From Chrysochromulina tobinii (lineage: Eukaryota > Haptophyta > Prymnesiales > Chrysochromulinaceae): a stretch of DNA of 29,494 nt. The stretch lies in contig JWZX01002455.1 of assembly GCA_001275005.1 (NCBI GenBank), positions 1 to 29,494 of the forward strand, given 5' to 3'. The notes below the pieces were generated by a model. It ran no database searches, was not told where the DNA came from, and was given only the letters and a program-made list of their open reading frames with translations. A program made the translations under genes and the position numbers. This document shows, piece after piece, positions 8,820-18,064 of the stretch; positions within the stretch are counted from its first letter, which is position 1, and each line of letters opens with the position of its first letter.

Positions 8820-9291
8820 TCGCCAGACACGGGTGCAGCCCGCCGCCCGCGCGGGCTGGAACACCAGGGCGGCGCCGTGCTCGATGCAGTACTGTCAGGG
8901 AGTACCGTAGCCTAAACCGTAGCCCGGATTCAAAGGCGGGCGTTCCTCTAAAGGCCTTGCCGTCGTTGAACACGTCTCCGAGGTGGCCGCCGCAATCGGC
9001 GCACCGAAGCTCCGAACCCAGGGCGAAGGAGGTGAAGCTTGTGAGCGTCTCGACCCGCAAGCGCCGTCGCGAACGAGGGCCAGCCCGTGCCCAATTGCCC
9101 GTGCCGCTCTCAAATTTGACCAAACTGTCGAAGAGGGGCGCCTTGCACCCAGCGCAGACGAAGGTGCCCTTGCGCTTCTCGTTGAGTAGCGGGGAAGAGC
9201 GCGGTGGTTCCGTTCCGCCGAGTTGCGCAGGACAAAGTCCTGGCCGGGCGTCAGAACTGTCTCCCACTCGTTCTGCTTCGGGTAGCCCGCC
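8820..9291 (-). pseudogene. msrB: Methionine sulfoxide reductase B, broken by frameshifts
   Basis: MsrB reduces methionine-R-sulfoxide using a C-terminal catalytic Cys and a Zn site of two CxxC pairs. The pieces are present in order but in different frames: NEWETVLTPGQDFVLRN, then a shift of about 2 nt to GGTEPPRSSPLLNEKRKGTF and VCAGCKAPLFDS (first CxxC). ESGTG is separated from WPSFATAL by an inserted 14-nt micro-duplication, with a compensating 2-nt loss before VETLTSF. ELRCADCGGHLGDVFNDG (second CxxC) and GTPAFESGLR follow. A 25-nt insertion then separates GLR from YCIEHGAALVFQP, which carries the catalytic Cys. None of the insertions has splice sites that restore the frame. A 274-codon open frame exists on this strand but cannot encode a whole enzyme. 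The relic is head-to-head with the PDI-like gene. Confidence 0.72.
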
Positions 9292-9393
9292 ACACGGTCC
9301 TTTGCAAACGATGCGGTAGCGCGACCAGAACACATTCACGCGTCTGTCGTGTTCACGTTCACACACAACACAGCGGAGGCGTCCGCAACACCG

Positions 9394-11100
9394 ATGGCGG
9401 CCCGGATTTGTCTTCATACTCTCGTGCTGATCGTTGGCCAGCCCGTGCTCGGCCGCCCAGAGGTTGTTCCCCCGAATCAGGCACCACGCCCATGCGGCGA
9501 CGACGATGAAGGTTGCATGAACTGGGCCGCTGCCGGCGAGTGCGATGCCAATCCATTGTTCATGCGCCAAACGTGCCGCAAGAGCTGCGGCGTTCCACCC
9601 TGCCCGCGGGTAGTGCTGCCAAAGAAGGAGGACTATCCGATGAACCTCGAAAGCATGGAGCGGGTTCAGCTTTCACCGGCTGATCAGGCACCACAACCAT
9701 GCGGCGATGACGACGAAGGGTGCGCGAGCTGGGCCGCTAACGGCGAGTGCGATGTGAACACAGCGTTCATGCACCACAGGTGCCGCAAGAGCTGCGGCGT
9801 TGCACCCTGCCCGCGGGTAGCCCTGCCAAAGAAGGAGGCATGGGAGCTCGAAAACCTGGAGAGGGAATATCCTGATACGGTCTTCACAGATCTCGACGGC
9901 AACGGTCTGGCCGCCTTTGCCAACAGAGTGGAGACGCCAGTATTCACGTGGTTTTACGCACCATGGTGCAAGCAGTGCAAGCTTGTTCGGCCGGATTTGG
10001 AGGTGGCAGCCAAGCGCTACACCGACTCGTCGGCTCCCCCCCTCGCATTTGCTAAGCTCGACTGCGTCAAGGATCCGGAGGCGAAAGCGTTCTACGGAGT
10101 CAACTCGTATCCAAGCTTCAAGGTGTTGCGTGGACGTCGCCACAAGTGGGTTGAGCTGATCCCAGCCCCGCGGCTGCCGGACGGTCAGTTGAATCGCTCC
10201 GCCGAAGTGATGCTGGCGACGGCAGCGCGCGAGGCGCGCGGGCCCGTTCACTGGCTGAGCACCGAAGACGAGCTCCGCACGGCTCTCTTCAAACAGGTTC
10301 CCGCTGGTGTGAATGCGAGGGACTCGGTCGGACTTGGCGAAGCTCTTGCGATCGCCGTGCTCTCGTCTACGACGGGCGCGGCCGCGATTGCGTATGCGAA
10401 CCTCGCCGCAGGCTGCTCGACCAAACTCTCGCCGCTCCCCTTTGTGGCTACTACGAACTCCTCGATCGTGACGGCCGTTGGACTCGAACGCATCCCAATG
10501 GACCACGTCGCCATCGTGGCGCTCTTCTCAGAGCCCAGTGGCGCCCCGGAGGAGGAGCAGATGGTGCCGCGCCTCGCGACGCGGCCTCTGCTTCCGCCCG
10601 GCGCGGACGCCCTCGACCTCAAGGCGGAAGAGGCGATGTGTATGTGGGCCCTCGGCCACCGTGTACCCATCCTGATCGATGCGGACGAAGACCCTTATTG
10701 GAGTGATCGGGCGGGCGCGCTCTCGTTCAACAAGATGACAGCGATCCTCTTCCTGAGCCCGCCGCATGCGCATCTCGCCGGCGTCGTGCGCGCCGCCGCC
10801 GCGCGCTTCGATCGCGGCACGATCATCGTCATGACCTTCATGGCGTCATCAATGAGCATCTCGGACGTCTCAAATGCCATGTTCAAGCGCTATGGAGTCA
10901 AATCGATCTTCGACACGCCTCGCCTCGTCTTCCTCGACAAGCGCATCGAGTTGAAGGGGGCGAACCCGAGCCGCCAGCGCCACTACAAAGGGACCCTCAC
11001 CGAAGACGCAATCGTCGAATTCATCAAATCTCCGGACGCACGGCTGTCGCCCGACACGCCGCCGATCAAGGAGCGCTCGCGGCTCAAGGACGAGCTGTAA
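9394..11100 (+). CDS. ER protein disulphide isomerase-like: ShK-ShK-thioredoxin, KDEL end
   Basis: Starting at ATG 9394 the protein has 568 residues. MAARICLHTLVLIVGQPVLG is a signal peptide. Two ShK-type six-cysteine modules follow (C34, C41, C50, C61, C65, C70 and C103, C110, C119, C130, C134, C139), near-copies 69 residues apart. A thioredoxin domain comes next, with WFYAPWCKQCKLVRPDLE (active-site CKQC at 192-195) and the cis-proline segment SYPSF (P240). The remaining 300 residues probably contain redox-inactive thioredoxin-like folds but are divergent. The last four residues are KDEL, the ER retrieval signal. Expected role: disulphide formation or isomerisation in the ER lumen; the ShK modules may bind substrate. 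The ATG at 9349 is in frame but would bury the signal peptide. Confidence 0.85.
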   Translation: MAARICLHTLVLIVGQPVLGRPEVVPPNQAPRPCGDDDEGCMNWAAAGECDANPLFMRQTCRKSCGVPPCPRVVLPKKEDYPMNLESMERVQLSPADQAPQPCGDDDEGCASWAANGECDVNTAFMHHRCRKSCGVAPCPRVALPKKEAWELENLEREYPDTVFTDLDGNGLAAFANRVETPVFTWFYAPWCKQCKLVRPDLEVAAKRYTDSSAPPLAFAKLDCVKDPEAKAFYGVNSYPSFKVLRGRRHKWVELIPAPRLPDGQLNRSAEVMLATAAREARGPVHWLSTEDELRTALFKQVPAGVNARDSVGLGEALAIAVLSSTTGAAAIAYANLAAGCSTKLSPLPFVATTNSSIVTAVGLERIPMDHVAIVALFSEPSGAPEEEQMVPRLATRPLLPPGADALDLKAEEAMCMWALGHRVPILIDADEDPYWSDRAGALSFNKMTAILFLSPPHAHLAGVVRAAAARFDRGTIIVMTFMASSMSISDVSNAMFKRYGVKSIFDTPRLVFLDKRIELKGANPSRQRHYKGTLTEDAIVEFIKSPDARLSPDTPPIKERSRLKDEL

Positions 11101-11375
11101 GCCGCGGCGCGAGCGGCTTCACTTTTCGTGAAAGAGAGCGGTCAATAGTGCCAAGGGTACATGTATCAAACTCCCGTCGAAGAATACCTGGCCGAGTATT
11201 AACTCCACGGGGCCGGTGGTCGTGCGTCTTGCCGAGATGGAATAACGTGAACGTGAAGTGTGAACGGCCGAGTTTTAACAGCCAATTCACACGGCGATTT
11301 TCAGGTCGCGCGGTATGTTTTTGGCGTGTGGCTTTGCGCGCATGCTCTCCGTCGTGTTCTGAGCTAAAGCACGAC

Positions 11376-12398
11376 ATGGCGGCCGTTGAGACAATTGGCT
11401 TGTGCACTGCCGCCTCGGGCTGGGCGTTGAGCGGCACCGGGACGAATTGCACCTACGTCGGCAGCAATTCGTGGGCGGACCAGCAGCTAATGGTCGGTTC
11501 GTGCGCACGCAACGTGCGCAAGGCGCTTGATGGCCACTCGCGCGCGTGGATCACGTCGCTGCTCGACAAAGCCCATGGCGGGGCCCTCATCTTCGAGGAT
11601 GCCCAGCGCTCCGGTGATCCGGACGGTACGCGTGCTGCCCTTCGTGCATGGGCAGCCGCCGATCCACGAGTGCGCTTGCTGCTAGCTGCGCCTCTGCTCT
11701 ACCCCAAGTGGTCGAGGACGCAGCGCCTGGCCCTGTGCCGCAACATGCTCGCACAGGAGGCGGTGCGTGCCTTGCCCGAGAGTGGTGCACTCGTGGCGCT
11801 CGACCTCGACTGCCACGCACCTGCAGCCGAGTCCATCATGATAGCACTTTCCTCGATGAACACGCAGCGGCGGTGGGACGTGCTCACGGCAAACACGCGG
11901 CAGCCCATGTACTACTACGATCGCTGGGCGTTGCGCTCGGGCACGCTCGGCCTCGCGTACGACTGCTGGTTCAACAAATCGCAAGCACGTCTGCATGGCG
12001 GCTGCCTTGACTACGCCATTCAGATTGATCCAGCCGCACAGCCCTTTGCGGTGGAATCAGCGTTCAATGGGCTCGGCCTCTACCGCGCGGCTGCGCTGCG
12101 CATTGCATCCGACTGCCGCTACCGCGGCACGAAGAATTCGTACCTGTGTGAGCACGTTCCCTTCCACCTATGCATGCGTGCACACCAGCTGGCCATCGGC
12201 GTGCTGCCCTCGCTCGCCACCGACTGCGGACCTACGGAGCTCTCGCCGCCACAGAAGCTCAAGATCATTCGCTATGGGGTCGATGGCCGTGTGCAGGTTG
12301 CATCGCCGGCGGCGTCGGTGGTGGGGAATGGCGTCAGAATGGCGTCGGAACGGCGTGTCGGCGCTGGAGTGCGGCACAAGGGTAACGGTAAGGGTTGA
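11376..12398 (+). CDS. CAP59/GT69-like glycosyltransferase
   Basis: The frame is open from 11148, but the region before ATG 11376 does not look like protein; from 11376 there are 340 residues. Motifs in order: SRTQRLALCRNMLAQEA (about 113-129), ALDLDC (141-146, DxD-like), YDRWALRSG (181-189), ESAFNGLGLYRAAAL (227-241) and CEHVPFHLCMRA (258-269). This order (RN, acidic pair, YDxW, FNG, CEHxxF) resembles the fungal CAP59/alpha-1,3-mannosyltransferase family GT69. The substrate is unknown. No signal peptide is seen at 11376, so a short upstream exon may be missing. The last 25 residues run into low-complexity GC-rich sequence and may not be the natural end. Confidence 0.6.
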   Translation: MAAVETIGLCTAASGWALSGTGTNCTYVGSNSWADQQLMVGSCARNVRKALDGHSRAWITSLLDKAHGGALIFEDAQRSGDPDGTRAALRAWAAADPRVRLLLAAPLLYPKWSRTQRLALCRNMLAQEAVRALPESGALVALDLDCHAPAAESIMIALSSMNTQRRWDVLTANTRQPMYYYDRWALRSGTLGLAYDCWFNKSQARLHGGCLDYAIQIDPAAQPFAVESAFNGLGLYRAAALRIASDCRYRGTKNSYLCEHVPFHLCMRAHQLAIGVLPSLATDCGPTELSPPQKLKIIRYGVDGRVQVASPAASVVGNGVRMASERRVGAGVRHKGNGKG

Positions 12399-12906
12399 CG
12401 CACGGCGCACGGCACCCGCCGGCGCGGCGCCCGGGTCCCAGGGCACAGGCGAGGTAGTTTCCTGTCGAAGCAGCCCACGGCGAGGTCTCGACGCACCGCA
12501 ACGGCCGGGCAGCGGGCTCCGCGCCGGCGCGGTGTGATCTGTGTCGCCGGGAGGCGCTGTTCCTGTTGAAGCGCTGCGTCGAGGCTCTGTGTCGGAGTAG
12601 GTCGAGGCTTTGTCTGTCAAGCCTGTCAAGGCCTTGTCGAGGCCTGTCGAGGGCCTCACTCCGCGATCCGGGTGGGATTGTCGAGGCTGTCGCGGAGACA
12701 CGAGGGCGAGGCCGCTGGCCACTCTCACTGCCGTGCTCCTGCCGTCCTGCGATGAGTGTCACGTGTCGGCCGCGTGTCCAACATGATGTTCAACATGATG
12801 TTCGGAACATGCGCGGCGTGATGTGTCGGGTCGAGCGGCTCGAGGCCAGAGGCCACCTCGCGTGCGCATGGGGCGTATAGTTCAATAGGTATAGCGTTCG
12901 ATTTAA
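12399..12906. other. Intergenic, GTCGAGGC-rich, no gene seen
   Basis: Between two convergent genes. 12580-12690 is rich in short copies of (T)GTCGAGGC spaced 10-25 bp, and 12778-12802 carries a small direct repeat (CAACATGATGTT twice). 12871-12900 has a match to an RNA polymerase III A box but no tRNA fold. I see no supported coding region. Confidence 0.5.
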
Positions 12907-15171
12907 TTATACTACAGTGTCGTATAGAGTACCCTGGCGGTTATGCTGACGAGGGCTTCGCGGTTTGCCGGGCTGACCGAGACCCAGCAAGCGAGTCAAC
13001 CAGGTCGCAAGGAACGAGGACGAGGGTGGCGCCTGGACACGGCACGTGACCCAAGGGTCCGTCGGTGGATGCAGAGCTGAGTATTTCTTGTCACGAAGTT
13101 GGAGTTGTGCTTGGCACTTGTGTTCCATAGTCGCTTCCAAGACGTTCACACCTTTGCCGTTCTCACTCACGGCGGCCCACGGACGAACCAAGGCACCAGC
13201 GAGCAAAGCCACAGCCGGGGCGACGACGTCCGCATATTTCATCGGCGCGCCGGCTTCACTGGCCGCGGCAGCGCTCTCCTTGGTGAAGAGCGCAGGCGCA
13301 TGCCCCCTGAGCCGGAGCCAGAACTTCACTTTGAAGTAGCATCCCCCAGCACAACCCCAACCAGGCGCGTGCTCCGTAACTGAGACGTGGTGTGTAGGCT
13401 TCCCCGAGACCATCGCAGCGTGCCGCAGAAACCTCTTGCTGAACTTCGGCCAAGGCAAGCCTCCGACGACGGCACCGACTGGAGGCCGTTGTCGAATCGG
13501 CGAGGTCATGCATGTGTCATCCTCCATGTTGATCAGGTATTCACAATCACAGCTCCGCATGGATCGTCTCACACGATTCAGCCAGGTGAGACCCGACATG
13601 ATACTCGTGGTGGTTTGCCCATGCCCCGCGGCAGACGCGTAGGCTGTCCAATGGCAGCCAAAGCGAGCACACACGGAGCTGTAATTGAACCCCCCATCGT
13701 TGGTGGCGTTGCAGTTGTCCGTGACGACAAAAATGGGCTCATGCTGATAAAAAGAGCGAATCGTATGTAGCAAATGAACCACGGCCAATCCATTCCGGTG
13801 CGCCTGCATGTGAAACCCGTACACGTAGCCTGGTTCTGCAACTTGGTGACGCACAGAAACGTTCCTTTTTTGCGCGCTCTTTTGCGTCGGTCTGCTGTGG
13901 TTTGCAAGTGTCCCTGGATTTGCAATTGCGTTGGTCTGCTGGGAAGACTGATGTCCGACTCCATGAGATCTGCGCTTTTGTTCAGCCCGGCAGTTGTACG
14001 CCTGATCCCGCAGCATCCTCCACACTTTTTTCCCTGGACCATTGCCATGCCACAAGAATGGGTGCCCATGCAGCGTGCGGTGCGCATCCGGGATGTGAAG
14101 GTTCGCGCCGACACCCAAGAAGTCCGGAACCATTTCAGATTTGCTCCGCAAGATGTCACACGGTTGCGGACCTGTAATGCTGCCGATTCCAAACATGGCA
14201 CGCTGCATTCCCATGCTCAAATCCAAGTTAGAGCAGCAACCATGTGTCTTGTGAACACGGTTGGTGCTATCAAAGCACGAGAGTGCAAGATGCTTTGCCC
14301 TCATAAAATGCGGGGGCAAACATGGTTGCGACCACACGGTGCTCCCAAAGATAGCTTGGCGGGTGTCAACGCCAATACTGTACCTGCTGGCAAGCCTTCC
14401 CGACATCAACTCCGTCAGGGCCTTTTGATCGTCGAACGTGTCCGTGTCGTTCTCCGCAGCGGCTACCGTGTGCAGCACTTCAGCGAGGGCGGCGGCCGAC
14501 CCCATGAGAGCCGAGTTGATGTATGGTGAGACCGTCGAGCCATCAAAGTCAGGATGGCTATAGTATGCAGCGATGTCTTCGTCGGAGCAGATTCGCCCCA
14601 CCCAGCAGGTCGTCTCCGATGAGAAAAGGACATGCTTGCCGTACGCGCGAAAACGTCGTTCGAGCTCACGGGCGCTCACATGCTTGTTTAAGATCACGTC
14701 GTTGCCATCCAACAGGAGCAGCACCGGCTCGCACTTGTCTTTAGACCGTGGCACGCGGCTTGCAAGCTCTGCGGCATACTTGGCAAACTGCTTGAGCTTC
14801 CATCCATAGCCGTGCCACGTCGAATTTGCGCACACGTTGAGAGGTCTTCTGAAGTGCGACTCAAGTCGTTCTGAGCAGTCTGCACGCTCGCCCTGGCCGT
14901 CGCACAAACCAAAAGGTGACTGGGAACTTGCCGTGTTCGACTCAAGTCGTTCTGAGCAGCCTGCACGCACGCCCTGGCCGTCGCACAAATCGAAAGGTGA
15001 CTGGGAACCTGCTGTGTCGCAGGCCACCACATGGAAGGAGATGCATGGCTGTGGCTGCCCAAGCTCATATCGACGGCCGGTCGGTAAGACCTGGCGCGGC
15101 GGCAATTCCACGTGCGCAAAGAACGCGCGAGTCACGATAAGAGAATGCAGAACGAGAACGGAAGACACCAT
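12907..15171 (-). CDS. Secreted bifunctional glycosyltransferase: PLOD-like GT plus second GT domain
   Basis: Starting at ATG 15171 the protein has 754 residues with a signal peptide or anchor (MVSSVLVLHSLIVTRAFFA); the longer frame upstream overlaps the promoter and 5' end of the threonine deaminase gene and is rejected. Domain 1 (about 45-390) matches the glycosyltransferase domain of procollagen lysyl hydroxylases. It has FHVVACDT (46-53), NSTWHGYGWKLKQF, LLLLDGNDVILN (D155 and D158, the DxxD metal site), VLFSSETTCW, PYINSALMGS (about 216-225), DDQKAL and HGNGP (375-379). Domain 2 (about 450-700) is another GT-A-like fold: GFHMQAHRNGLAVVHLLHTI, FVVTDNCNAT, YLINMEDDTCM (EDD 550-552), GWGCAGGCYFKVKFW. 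There is no dioxygenase domain, so it should transfer sugars only. A 27-residue Cys-containing unit is duplicated at about 55-105. Confidence 0.72.
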   Translation of the reverse strand: MVSSVLVLHSLIVTRAFFAHVELPPRQVLPTGRRYELGQPQPCISFHVVACDTAGSQSPFDLCDGQGVRAGCSERLESNTASSQSPFGLCDGQGERADCSERLESHFRRPLNVCANSTWHGYGWKLKQFAKYAAELASRVPRSKDKCEPVLLLLDGNDVILNKHVSARELERRFRAYGKHVLFSSETTCWVGRICSDEDIAAYYSHPDFDGSTVSPYINSALMGSAAALAEVLHTVAAAENDTDTFDDQKALTELMSGRLASRYSIGVDTRQAIFGSTVWSQPCLPPHFMRAKHLALSCFDSTNRVHKTHGCCSNLDLSMGMQRAMFGIGSITGPQPCDILRSKSEMVPDFLGVGANLHIPDAHRTLHGHPFLWHGNGPGKKVWRMLRDQAYNCRAEQKRRSHGVGHQSSQQTNAIANPGTLANHSRPTQKSAQKRNVSVRHQVAEPGYVYGFHMQAHRNGLAVVHLLHTIRSFYQHEPIFVVTDNCNATNDGGFNYSSVCARFGCHWTAYASAAGHGQTTTSIMSGLTWLNRVRRSMRSCDCEYLINMEDDTCMTSPIRQRPPVGAVVGGLPWPKFSKRFLRHAAMVSGKPTHHVSVTEHAPGWGCAGGCYFKVKFWLRLRGHAPALFTKESAAAASEAGAPMKYADVVAPAVALLAGALVRPWAAVSENGKGVNVLEATMEHKCQAQLQLRDKKYSALHPPTDPWVTCRVQAPPSSSFLATWLTRLLGLGQPGKPRSPRQHNRQGTLYDTVV
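14858..15018 (-). repeat. 81-bp in-frame tandem duplication in PLOD-like gene
   Basis: GACTCAAGTCGTTCTGAGCA begins at 14858 and again at 14939. The two 81-bp copies are highly similar and encode SQSPF(D/G)LCDGQG followed by CSERLES. The insert lies between the first beta strand of the GT domain and its conserved NSTWHGYGWKL motif and adds two Cys per copy. Confidence 0.85.
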
Positions 15172-15388
15172 ATGTCCCGCCGAAAATAGAGAGTGGCGAT
15201 TGCCAAGGCAATTGAAACTCCACAAAGCTTCCGTTGCAGGGGGCCCGTGAATACTCACGAGTTTGAGACTTCCACTTACATCGTGTTGCGTTCGCCAAAC
15301 CCTTTTTGACCATGGTCTCGTACGTTTCACGCGAAGTCGAAAAGAGTGGCGACGACCACGTGCGCTTCTGATTTGTGTGAAGACGCGA
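15172..15388. promoter_or_regulatory. Divergent upstream region, glycosyltransferase / threonine deaminase
   Basis: 217 bp separate the chosen start codons of two head-to-head genes, so any promoters must lie here or overlap the coding ends. No TATA box is evident. This is inference from layout only. Confidence 0.4.
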
Positions 15389-17340
15389 ATGGCAGATCGT
15401 GGTCTCATCAGGCTCATGCCCCGACCGACCGCGCGACGTGGGGCATCGCTGCTCTCGCGCTCGCTCGTGCAACGGCCGCTGCTGCCTGCTGCCGCGTGGG
15501 CCTCCTCTGCGGGCTGCTCGTGCCGGGGCGTCTCGACCAAGGCGGTGCCGCTCGACGAGTCGAGCGCCTCATGGGGCAACAACCTGCGCGGGCTGGGCCA
15601 CAACAACTACCTGGGCAAGATCCTCAACGCGCGCGTGTATGAGGTCGCCAAGGAGACACCCCTGCAGTACGCGCCGTCGCTCTCGACGGAGCTGGGGAAC
15701 GCGGTCTACCTCAAGCGCGAGGACTTGCAACCCATCTTCTCGTTCAAGATCCGCGGCGCGTACAACAAGATCGCGCAGCTCTCGCGCGAGCAGCTGAAGG
15801 CGGGCATCGTGGCGTGCTCGGCGGGCAATCACGCGCAGGGCGTCGCCCTGTCAGCCTCGATCATCGGCGTCGACGCCGTAATCGTGATGCCCACCGGCAC
15901 GCCTTCAATCAAGGTGGACGCGGTTCGCAAGCTCAAGGGTAACGTGCGGCTGCACGGGGCGACGTACGACGAGGCGGCGGCGGAGGCGCACCGGCTGGTG
16001 CAGCAGGAGGGGCGCACGCTCATCCACCCCTTCGACGACCCGTACGTGATCGCGGGGCAAGGCACCATCGGTATGGAGGTCCTTAAACAGATGACGGGCA
16101 AGAAGCTCGATGCCATCTTTGTGTGCTGTGGCGGCGGCGGCATGCTCGCGGGGATCGCCGCGTACGTGAAGCGCGTGCGGCCGGGCGTGATGGTCATCGG
16201 CGTCGAGGCCGAGGACGCCGCCGGAATGACCGCCTCCATTCGCGCGGGACGACTCACGAGCCTCGAGAGCGTGGGAATGTTCGCCGACGGCGCCGCGGTC
16301 AAGACAGTTGGGCAGGAGACGTTTCGGATCTGTAACGAACTCGTCGACGACATGGTGACCGTGAGCACGGACGAGATCTGCGCAGCCATCAAGGATGGCT
16401 TCATGGACACGCGTTGCGTCCTCGAGCCGGCAGGGGCGCTCGCGATTGCCGGAGTCAAAAAGTGGGTCGGGCTGACGAATCTTCGTGACCAGACGTTTGT
16501 CGCGATCGCGTCGGGCGCCAACATGGACTTCGACCGGCTGCGGTTCGTGTCCGAGCGCGCGGACGCGTCCGAGACGATGCTCTCCGTGAGAATCCCAGAG
16601 CGGCCTGGCGCCTTCCGTGCACTCATTGGCCACGTGTTCCCTCGCAACGTGACCGAGTTCTCGTACCGGCTCGGAGACCCTCAGAATGCGAGCGTCTACC
16701 TCTCCTTCCAGGTGCGCCGAGTGCATCTGAGTGCATCTGAGTGCATCTGAGTGCATCTGAGTGCATCTGAGTGCATCTGAGCTGAGTGCATCTGAGTGCA
16801 TCTGAGTGCATCTGAGTGCATCTGAGTGCATCTGATGGCGGCTCGTTCCTGTGGATCACCATGGACTGCCATGGAGCGGATTGCTATTGATGACCATTGA
16901 TGACCTCTACTTGCCTCCCTCATCAGGCACGCGGCGCCACGAGCGAGGAGAAGCGAACTGACGCCGAGTCGGCCATGGCCGCTATGCGGGCCGACGGGCT
17001 GCTCGTCACCGACCTACGCGACAACGAGCTCGCCAAATCGCACCTACGGCACCTAGGCGGCGGGCGCGCGAACGTCGATCCTCCCGAGCGATTGATTCGC
17101 TTCGAGTTTCCGGAACGGCCTGGCGCTCTCTCGCACTTCCTGGCGTCGCTCGACACGGCGGGCGCCGGCTGGAACGTCTCCCTCTTCCAATACCGCAACC
17201 ACGGCGCCGATATTGGACGAGTGCTGGCTGGGCTCCAGGTGCCCCTGGAGCAGCTGCCCGAGCTCCAGACTTGGCTCGCGCGCCTCGGGTACGAGCACCA
17301 TCTCGAGGACGGGAATGAAGTCGCGAGGCATTTCCTATGA
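15389..17340 (+). CDS. ilvA: Threonine deaminase, two exons, organelle-targeted
   Basis: Converts threonine to 2-oxobutanoate and ammonia, the first step of isoleucine synthesis. Exon 1 is 15389-16711 and exon 2 is 16927-17340; the spliced protein has about 578 residues. Residues 1-50 are Arg/Ser/Ala-rich (MPRPTARRGASLLSRSLVQR, ending RGVSTKA), a typical mitochondrial or plastid presequence; ATG 15416 is an alternative start. The PLP core shows SFKIRGAYN with Lys120, CSAGNHAQG (143-151), the glycine loop CCGGGGMLAGI (247-257) and ASGANM near 374-379. Two ACT-like regulatory domains follow: MLSVRIPERPGAFRALIGHV (397-416) and LIRFEFPERPGALSHFLASL in exon 2. Isoleucine feedback is therefore expected. 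The splice falls inside ACT domain 1, so exon 2 is needed for regulation. Confidence 0.93.
16712..16926 (+). other. Intron of the threonine deaminase gene, made largely of a decamer satellite
   Basis: Donor CTTCCAG|GTGCGCC and acceptor CCCTCATCAG|GCACGCG keep the ACT domain frame. Positions 16721-16834 are about eleven copies of GTGCATCTGA (10-bp period, one 5-bp interruption). The 3' part then switches to TGATGGC, TTGATGACC and TTGATGACCTC units, the type seen in introns of the channel and coiled-coil genes. Confidence 0.9.
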
Positions 17341-18064
17341 GGCGCCGCCGTAGCCCACATTGGCTTCCAAGCGCGCCATATTTATACACATCGGTGACCG
17401 AGATCACTTCACACTTGAGTCACCGACGAGCGTACTAGCTCGAGGGTGGCCTCGCCCTCATCCGTGCAGAGATGTACAGGCGACGGGGCGGCCGGGGCCG
17501 CAGGGCCACCTGCCCACTCGACTCCGGGGTCACGACCGGACTCAGTTCGGCCTCAGTCAGTAGATCTGAGTTCTGACGGGCTACCTTCTTGGAGTGCACA
17601 CTGAGTGTGTTGTGAGTTGTGTAGTGTGGGTGGCGCGAAGCGCGTGATCTCTGCCATCAGCATCCGATCAGGCTAATATAATAAACGCATCTCCACCGAT
17701 CTCGCATCTCGGTCGGGTTGGGTCAGCAGGCAGCATGATTTGCAAATGATGTCTTTGATCGGATCATAGTCTGTCCACCCCGCCGTCCGCGTCCGGTTCC
17801 ACTGCCACAATCTCAATCATCGATGGGCGATGCATGCCGCTCGGCTCATCAATGGCACTCATGACGTCGACACGTCCTCCGCTCGCACGGTATTGAATCG
17901 TGCGGGAACGCTCGCAACGAAGTCGCGTGCATTCTAGCACACTCAACAAAGTCATGTCGCCCAACTCTCACCGCCCCGTGCTACGGCCGCAGCTGCGGAT
18001 CAACTCGGGACGGCCAATCCCTTCCAGCTCAACTGTGAACTGTGTCAACATCCGGACTCGATCT
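17341..18064. other. Intergenic between convergent genes; possible poly(A) signal
   Basis: AATAAA occurs at 17680-17685, about 340 bp after the threonine deaminase stop. It is a candidate polyadenylation signal, although many algae do not use this motif. I see no supported gene here. Confidence 0.35.

Noticed and set aside
8521-8910. 129-codon plus-strand ORF
   Set aside because: The second half is antisense to the MsrB relic and the first half has no recognisable feature.
8746-9570. A single 274-residue MsrB-like protein on the minus strand
   Set aside because: This frame contains only the middle MsrB blocks; the N-terminal part and the catalytic Cys block are in other frames, and its N terminus is the antisense of the ShK repeats.
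12871-12900. tRNA-like 5' half (GGGCGTATAGTTCAATAGG with a good A box)
   Set aside because: No anticodon stem, no T-arm with a proper B box at the right distance and no matching acceptor 3' strand; too short for a tRNA.
15172-15606. Longer N terminus of the PLOD-like protein (start at 15606)
   Set aside because: It overlaps the threonine deaminase 5' coding region, is Arg-rich and shadow-like, and would bury the signal peptide that begins at 15171.
16721-16834. CRISPR-like array
   Set aside because: Head-to-tail 10-bp units without spacers, inside a spliced intron of a eukaryotic gene; a minisatellite.
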